Shown here piece by piece: positions 58,873-64,000 of a stretch of 64,000 nucleotides of DNA. The notes beneath the pieces are model-generated. The model saw only the letters and a program-made list of their open reading frames with translations. It had not been told where the DNA came from and ran no database searches. The stretch comes from Pseudomonadota bacterium (GTDB taxonomy: Bacteria > Pseudomonadota > Gammaproteobacteria > Pseudomonadales > Oceanobacteraceae): NCBI GenBank assembly GCA_030145845.1, contig JAIXHJ010000004.1, positions 248,001 through 312,000 on the forward strand. Reading direction: 5' to 3'. The position numbers were made by a program, and so were the translations under genes. Every line of letters begins with the position of its first letter. The stretch's first letter is position 1.

Positions 58873-61296
58873 TCACCCGGACTCTGAACTGAGCCATTCT
58901 CGGAAGCGTGCGGAGGTCAGTGGCCGGCTGAATAAATAGCCCTGTCCGCAATGGCAGCCCAGCCCGCGCAGCAGGGCCAGCTGATCCGGGGTTTCAATGC
59001 CTTCGGCGGTAACGTCCAGCTGCAGCACCTTGCACAGCGCCATCACCGCGCGGCAGATTTCCACATCACTGCTGTCATCCGGCAGATCACGGATAAAAGA
59101 CCGGTCAATTTTCAGCCGGTCAAAGGGCAGTTCTTTCAGACGGCTGAGAGAAGAATAGCCGGTGCCGAAATCATCAATTGCCAGCTTGACCCCCAGTTCA
59201 CGGATATCCAGCAACTGGCGGATCATCTGCTCATTTTCCTGCAGCGCGGTTTCGGTGATTTCCAGTTCAAGACGCCCCGGATCAATGGCCAGACCGTTCA
59301 GCAGGGACGACAGAAAATCCATAAAATGGCTGTCGGTCAGTTGCCGGACCGACACATTGACCGACACAAACAGGTCCGGATAACCGGCTTCGGTCCAGCG
59401 TTGCAGTTCATGCAGACTTTCCGTCAGCACCCACTGGCCGATTTCAATAATCACATCACTCTGCTCGGCGATGGGAATAAACCGGTCCGGCGGCACGGCC
59501 CCCAGATCCGGGCTGTACCAGCGGCACAGGGCCTCGCCACCAATAACCCGGCCGGTATCCAGATCCACCAGCGGCTGATACGCCAGCGCCAGCTCATTTT
59601 CCCGTACCGCCTGCTTCAGATGACGCTCAATGCGCAGTCGTTCATTGAATTCCATCGCCAGGTTGAAGTCATAAATACAGTAGCGGTTTTTGCCCTGTCG
59701 TTTGGCTTCAAACAAGGCGGTATCCGCTGCTTTGAGCAGGGCTTCATAATGCTTAATCGAGGGTTTGGAAATCACAATGCCGATACTGGCGGAAACTTCC
59801 ACGGCTTCACGGCTGAGCCTGACCGGCTTTTTCACTGCATCGAGCAGTTTTTCCGCAATCACTTCCAGACCGGATTCCTGTTCAACCTCAGGAATCAGAA
59901 TCACAAATTCATCACCGCCGATACGGGCAACGGTATCCTCTTCCCGCACTGACTGGCGGAAGCGTTCCGCCATCACCTTCAGCAGCTCGTCGCCTTCCGA
60001 ATGCCCCAGGGTATCGTTGACCAGTTTAAAACCGTCAAGATCCAGATACAGAATGCCCAGCTGACGGTTATGCTGACTGTTTTCTTCCAGTGTTTTCTGC
60101 ATCACCCGCTCAAGGTGCACCCGGTTACCAACACCGGTCAGGGAATCAGAAAAGGCCAGCTTTTCGAGGCTGCTTTCCACCCGGCGCAGATCACTGATAT
60201 CGGAAAAGGTAATCACATAATTGGTGATTTCACCGTTGTCATCCTGAATGGAGCAGACATGCTCCCAGGCCGGGAACATATCACCGTTCTTACGCCGGCA
60301 GGATATTTCCCCGCTCCAGTGTTTATCCGGTTCACTGATCAGACGCGGATAAAAATGATCGCGGTAACGCCGGGCATGCAGGAAGTCGTCCGGCATCAGC
60401 CCCATCACTTCGTCAGCCGCATAGCCGGTAATATCAGAAAAAGCCGGGTTAACACTGAGCACCCGCCGCTCAGAATCCGTAATCAGAATCCCCTCGGAGG
60501 TAGCATCAAATACCGCGCTCGCCTGACGCAGTTTTTCCTGCTCCATAAAGCGTTCGTGAATATCATGCACCACCCCGATAACCCGCCGTTCACCGTCTGA
60601 CCAGCGGAACAGACTGGCAAAAATCTCGACCTTGCGGTATTCCCCGTCATCGTCTTCGCGGTAGCGGACCACCTGCTGAAAATCGCTGTCGGTGCCGATT
60701 TTTTCGCGGATTTTATCCTGATCATCCGGATGTACCCGGCTCAGCAGTTCATCCAGTGAATGCGCAATCAGACGTGGTGCGCGCACATTCAGCGCCGGCG
60801 GTTCCGGCATATCACTGCTGCCCGGCTCCCATTCCCAGATACGCATCCGCGCCGCATTCAGAGCCAGCCGTAAGCGCTCTTCGGATTTGCGGATTTCCAG
60901 ATCAGCGTGATGACGGGTAATCGCCATGCGGATAGCGGCTTCAATTTCACGCTTTTCAAACGGCTTGACCATATAACCGTAAGGCAGACTGGCCGTGGCT
61001 TCATCCAGGGTTTTATCGTCACTGTATGCAGACAGAAAAATAATCGGGATGGCATATTTTCCGGCAATAATGCGTGCGGCTTCGGTCCCCAGCATCTCGG
61101 TATCCAGGTGAATGTCCATCATGATCAGATCGGGAGTCAGCGCTTCAGCCTGTTCGACCGCCGCCTCGCCACTGGACACACTGGCCACCACGTCATAACC
61201 CAGATCTTCGAGAGTCAGCTTCAGATCCAGCGCAGTAATCTTTTCGTCTTCGACAATCAGTATCCGTTTCGGGAAACGTTTATTACTGCTGTTCAT
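58873..61296 (-). CDS. Response regulator with PAS, GGDEF and EAL domains
   Basis: 807 residues. REC domain with phospho-acceptor Asp61 (LIMMDIHL) and Lys111; two PAS domains at about 140-250 and 265-380; GGDEF with intact GGDEF and an RxxD inhibitory site (REED); EAL with EAL, DDFGTGYSS and AEGIE motifs intact. It may both make and break cyclic-di-GMP, controlled by phosphorylation. Its start lies inside the 3' end of the kinase gene (14-base overlap), so kinase and regulator are translationally coupled. Start ATG 61296 is 8 bases after AGGA. Confidence 0.93.
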   Translation of the reverse strand: MNSSNKRFPKRILIVEDEKITALDLKLTLEDLGYDVVASVSSGEAAVEQAEALTPDLIMMDIHLDTEMLGTEAARIIAGKYAIPIIFLSAYSDDKTLDEATASLPYGYMVKPFEKREIEAAIRMAITRHHADLEIRKSEERLRLALNAARMRIWEWEPGSSDMPEPPALNVRAPRLIAHSLDELLSRVHPDDQDKIREKIGTDSDFQQVVRYREDDDGEYRKVEIFASLFRWSDGERRVIGVVHDIHERFMEQEKLRQASAVFDATSEGILITDSERRVLSVNPAFSDITGYAADEVMGLMPDDFLHARRYRDHFYPRLISEPDKHWSGEISCRRKNGDMFPAWEHVCSIQDDNGEITNYVITFSDISDLRRVESSLEKLAFSDSLTGVGNRVHLERVMQKTLEENSQHNRQLGILYLDLDGFKLVNDTLGHSEGDELLKVMAERFRQSVREEDTVARIGGDEFVILIPEVEQESGLEVIAEKLLDAVKKPVRLSREAVEVSASIGIVISKPSIKHYEALLKAADTALFEAKRQGKNRYCIYDFNLAMEFNERLRIERHLKQAVRENELALAYQPLVDLDTGRVIGGEALCRWYSPDLGAVPPDRFIPIAEQSDVIIEIGQWVLTESLHELQRWTEAGYPDLFVSVNVSVRQLTDSHFMDFLSSLLNGLAIDPGRLELEITETALQENEQMIRQLLDIRELGVKLAIDDFGTGYSSLSRLKELPFDRLKIDRSFIRDLPDDSSDVEICRAVMALCKVLQLDVTAEGIETPDQLALLRGLGCHCGQGYLFSRPLTSARFREWLSSESG

Positions 61297-63109
61297 CGTC
61301 TGCATCCTGGCAATTAAAAATAAGATGAAAAACCGTGCCCGGGCCGTCCAGCAGCTGCAGTTCTGCGTGCATCTGATCGGCCAGTCCCGGTACCAGCTGA
61401 AACCCCAGTGATGACGATTTTCCCGGCCCCATACCCGCAGGCAGCCCGACACCGTTATCACCGATAAGCAGACAATGGTGCCTGCCACTGGTGGTCAGCG
61501 ATAAATGAATTTCCCCGGCCCGGCCATCGGGAAAGGCGTGTTTGATGGAATTGGTCACCAGTTCGTTAATCAGCAGTCCGAACGGCAGCGCGCTGTCGAG
61601 ATCCAGATAACTCTGCTCAATATCGGTATCAATCAGAATGGTGAGGTTGCGCGCCTGGGAAAAATAACTGCGTTTGAGCAGATCGGCGAGACGGCGGATA
61701 TAGGATACGGTTTCAATACGGTCATAATTTTTCTGTTCGTACAGCAGCTGATGAATCAGTGCCATGGCCTTGATCCGGCCCTGACTTTCTTCAAAGTAAG
61801 CCCGCACTTCCTCCGGCACACTGCGCGACTGCAGACTGAGCAGACTGGAAACGACCTGCAGATTATTTTTCACCCGGTGGTGGACTTCATTCAGCAGCGC
61901 GGTTTTTTCATTCAGGCTGCGGATCAGGTTCTGCTGAATATCCTTCTGTACCGAAATATCGATAATGGTCGCCAGAATCCGGGTGCCTTCGGGAAACTCC
62001 AGTGGTGTCAGACCGATTTCCACCGGGAAGAGTTTGCCGTTTTTGCGTTTGGCATACAGTTCACGCATTGCCGCCATGGCTCTGGCCTGAGGATTATGCT
62101 GATAACCGGAACGCAGACTGACATGGTGCGGGCGGATATCATCCGGCACCAGGTCTTCCACCGTCAGTGAATACATTTCCTGATTGGCATAGCCGAACAT
62201 TTCACTGGCGCGGTGATTAACCAACAGTATGCGGCCGCTGTTATCGGTCAGAATCAGACCATCCTGCGTGTGTTCCACAACCTGCCGGAAACGTTCTTCA
62301 CTGAACCGGAGCATGGATTCGCCGGCCACCCGGTCAGAAATATCAATGGCCGAGGGAATCAGATGCGTCACCCTGCCTTCTTCGTCCTGCAGCGGCGCGA
62401 GCATAAAGTCGACCATCATGCGCTTGTCGCCGGCCGTGCGGATCGGCGCATCAAAACGCGAGGTGTCTCCGGCCGCCGCCCGTTCCACCGCCTGCTTCAG
62501 CTTCTGCTGTGCCTGCGGGTCATAACTCCACCAGAAGCAATCCCAGAATTTTTTGCCGATCACATCCTCCGCCACAATACCGGCCGCATCCAGCGGCGCA
62601 CGGTTGGTATCGAGCATGGTGCCATCCGGGCTGAGCACACCGACAAAGGTAAACAGGTTATCGAGCACCCGGCGGGCCAGCAGCGGACTTTTACCGGTCA
62701 GAGGGGTTTTCTGCAGCCTGGCTGACAGTAACACACCGGTGATGCTGTCAGGGCCACTGAACAGCGGTGAAGCGGATAACAGCCAGCTCTGCTGTTTCCC
62801 CTGTGCGTCATGCAGCAACAGACTGACGTCGGTTAACGACCGGCCATCGGTGACTACCGCCCGCAATTCCGCCAGCAGGTTATCCGCTGTTGCTGGCCAG
62901 ACCTCGGCCAGCGGCAGTCCGATATGCTCTTCCGGGGAAAAGTGACTGATGCCGGCCAGTACCTGATTAATCAGACGGAAATGCAGCTGTTCATCCAGAA
63001 CGGCAAATCCCTGATCGGCATGACGCAGCAGAAATTCATTCATCTGATCCGGCAGATCCTTAAACCGGTCAGTATTATTATTAATATCACCAATAAAAGG
63101 CGTATCCAT
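61283..63109 (-). CDS. PAS-domain sensor histidine kinase, HisKA_2/HWE type
   Basis: 608 residues, no membrane segment. Three PAS domains (about 25-140, 147-270, 280-395) precede EVHHRVKNNLQVVSSLLSLQSR, the HisKA_2 phospho-acceptor box, and a HATPase domain with NELVTNSIKHAFPDGRAGE and GDNGVGLPAG. A cytosolic sensor of a redox, light or ligand signal cannot be told from the sequence. It overlaps the REC-PAS-PAS-GGDEF-EAL gene downstream, its likely phosphotransfer partner. Confidence 0.92.
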   Translation of the reverse strand: MDTPFIGDINNNTDRFKDLPDQMNEFLLRHADQGFAVLDEQLHFRLINQVLAGISHFSPEEHIGLPLAEVWPATADNLLAELRAVVTDGRSLTDVSLLLHDAQGKQQSWLLSASPLFSGPDSITGVLLSARLQKTPLTGKSPLLARRVLDNLFTFVGVLSPDGTMLDTNRAPLDAAGIVAEDVIGKKFWDCFWWSYDPQAQQKLKQAVERAAAGDTSRFDAPIRTAGDKRMMVDFMLAPLQDEEGRVTHLIPSAIDISDRVAGESMLRFSEERFRQVVEHTQDGLILTDNSGRILLVNHRASEMFGYANQEMYSLTVEDLVPDDIRPHHVSLRSGYQHNPQARAMAAMRELYAKRKNGKLFPVEIGLTPLEFPEGTRILATIIDISVQKDIQQNLIRSLNEKTALLNEVHHRVKNNLQVVSSLLSLQSRSVPEEVRAYFEESQGRIKAMALIHQLLYEQKNYDRIETVSYIRRLADLLKRSYFSQARNLTILIDTDIEQSYLDLDSALPFGLLINELVTNSIKHAFPDGRAGEIHLSLTTSGRHHCLLIGDNGVGLPAGMGPGKSSSLGFQLVPGLADQMHAELQLLDGPGTVFHLIFNCQDADDEQQ

Positions 63110-63200
63110 ACAGAGCGCTCAGCCGCTACTTTCATTTCAGCTTAAGCCAATTTCTGCACAGACAGTAGACAGGGGTTACAAAAATACGCCGGATTGAAAC

Positions 63201-63228
63201 AAAAGGGCGCAGTCTGACTGCGCCCTTT
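63201..63228 (-). terminator. Intrinsic terminator after the dehydrogenase gene
   Basis: Minus-strand stem GGGCGCAGT / ACTGCGCCC with a 3-base loop followed by TTTTGTTTC, directly after the stop at 63236. Confidence 0.85.
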
Positions 63229-63235
63229 ATTCCAT

Positions 63236-64000
63236 TTATCTGCTGACTCTGTCTAATAAGTAGAACAGAGAGTGATAAGGAATTTCTCCGTGTCGCGTCA
63301 GACCAATTTCACAGGTGCGGCTGGTTGAAATACCTTCCTCGCAGTGCTGCACCTGCGCTTTTAACGGCGCCAGTGCAGAAGCATTCAGCTCCGGCAGCAT
63401 AAACCCCTTATCACCGGCAAAACCGCAGCAGGTAATATCCGCCGGCACCACCACCTCTTCGGCGCAGTGACGCGCCAGCTGAATCAGCTCTTCGCCCAGT
63501 CCCTGTTTGGCAGTTGAACAGGTAACGTGTACCGCCACCGGGCCTGTCGTCTTTGTCAGCTCAAGTTTCGGCACCAGCCAGTGATTGGCGAAACGTACCG
63601 GGTCGAGCAGCTGAATGCGCTCATCCAGTTGCTGCTGCATACGGAAGACACAGGGGCTGGTATCAATCAGCACCGGAATGCGGCCATGATCCGAGGCCTG
63701 CAGCAGCGCCTCATTCAGCCGTGCCCGCATGGCATCGGCCTGTTCAAAATGGCCTTTGCTTTCCAGAGGCATACCACAGCAGTGCTGATCCTGGCCGGGC
63801 AGCATGGCGATCTGCACACCGGCTTTCTGCGCCAGTTCCAGCGTCACCTGCATCAGGCTGCGCGGATCATTTTCCTGTGGTGATGGCCCCATGGTGCGGC
63901 TGGCACAGCTGGGAAAATAAATAATATCCGTGGTTTCACTGACGCCGTACGCACACGGGCTGACCTGAGCGGCAGCACCCGGCATGGCATCATGCCACAG
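63236..64000 (-). CDS. FAD/Fe-S D-lactate dehydrogenase-type protein, C-terminal part (cut by window end)
   Basis: About 254 residues of the C-terminal iron-sulfur half; the frame stays open to base 64000. Two CCG domains are visible: PSCASRTMGP with QDQHCCGMPLESKGH, and HVTCSTAKQGLG with ADITCCGFAGDKGFM. This pattern matches the fused FAD-binding/(Fe-S) D-lactate dehydrogenases (LldE/Dld-II type), which feed electrons from D-lactate or similar 2-hydroxyacids into the respiratory chain. The N-terminal FAD domain would lie beyond the window. Confidence 0.85.
   Translation of the reverse strand: MWHDAMPGAAAQVSPCAYGVSETTDIIYFPSCASRTMGPSPQENDPRSLMQVTLELAQKAGVQIAMLPGQDQHCCGMPLESKGHFEQADAMRARLNEALLQASDHGRIPVLIDTSPCVFRMQQQLDERIQLLDPVRFANHWLVPKLELTKTTGPVAVHVTCSTAKQGLGEELIQLARHCAEEVVVPADITCCGFAGDKGFMLPELNASALAPLKAQVQHCEEGISTSRTCEIGLTRHGEIPYHSLFYLLDRVSR

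Overview
The window reads as chromosomal DNA from a marine-type gammaproteobacterium of the Oceanospirillales/Pseudomonadales kind. The evidence is the pheS-rplT-rpmI-infC-thrS block, a formate-dependent purT, a second (AsrA-type) Lon, dapE-rlmA-holC, rimO, and many chemotaxis and cyclic-di-GMP proteins. Most of the sequence is moderately GC-rich (one line I counted by hand at 43321-43380 is 34 of 60) and almost fully coding. I see no tRNA, rRNA, CRISPR array, transposase or integrase. Genus-level assignment is not possible from the sequence alone.

Layout. 1-4031 is a translation block on the minus strand (thrS, infC, rpmI, rplT, start of pheS). 4187-9282 holds an AraC-type regulator divergent from a di-iron hydroxylase, a DJ-1 protein, a methyltransferase, and a permease/GFA operon whose permease has an unusual cysteine-rich N-terminus. 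9571-15250 holds a diguanylate cyclase, purT, and small housekeeping enzymes (gamma carbonic anhydrase, two NUDIX proteins, DUF1289, DUF3135, NIF3-like). 15344-19774 has a chemoreceptor with a c-type heme motif, a 577-base hairpin-rich non-coding element with inverted ends, envelope proteins of unknown role and a pseudouridine synthase. 19967-33409 is a transport block: one adaptor+RND pair, an orphan histidine kinase, a SulP transporter and a complete TolC-adaptor-RND operon. 33536-40098 is housekeeping (CheX, hpt, slp lipoprotein, dapE, rlmA, holC plus a partner of unknown function, rimO).

40099-42480 stands out as an AT-rich island (24 and 20 of 60 G/C in two hand-counted lines). It carries two overlapping genes: an AAA15-type ATPase with intact Walker A/B motifs and a TOPRIM/RloB-like protein. 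This pair has the architecture of AbiL, RloAB and PARIS anti-phage systems and is the best candidate for an undescribed system here.

42704-64000 continues with a DAACS symporter, a zinc-binding-domain chemoreceptor, a glycerophosphodiesterase with a possible Pho box, rsuA, a DUF6351 protein, a TrpB2-type enzyme next to a YeiH transporter, AsrA-type Lon, a cysteine hydrolase, a periplasmic binding protein, a Dyp peroxidase, a histidine kinase overlapping a REC-PAS-PAS-GGDEF-EAL protein, and the C-terminal part of an FAD/Fe-S D-lactate-type dehydrogenase cut by the window end.

Together the genes describe a free-living, motile bacterium with much signalling (two chemoreceptors, two histidine kinases, two cyclic-di-GMP proteins, CheX) and efflux capacity. 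Start sites were adjusted where a Shine-Dalgarno sequence or family length favoured an internal start; several genes use GTG or TTG, and infC appears to use ATC.
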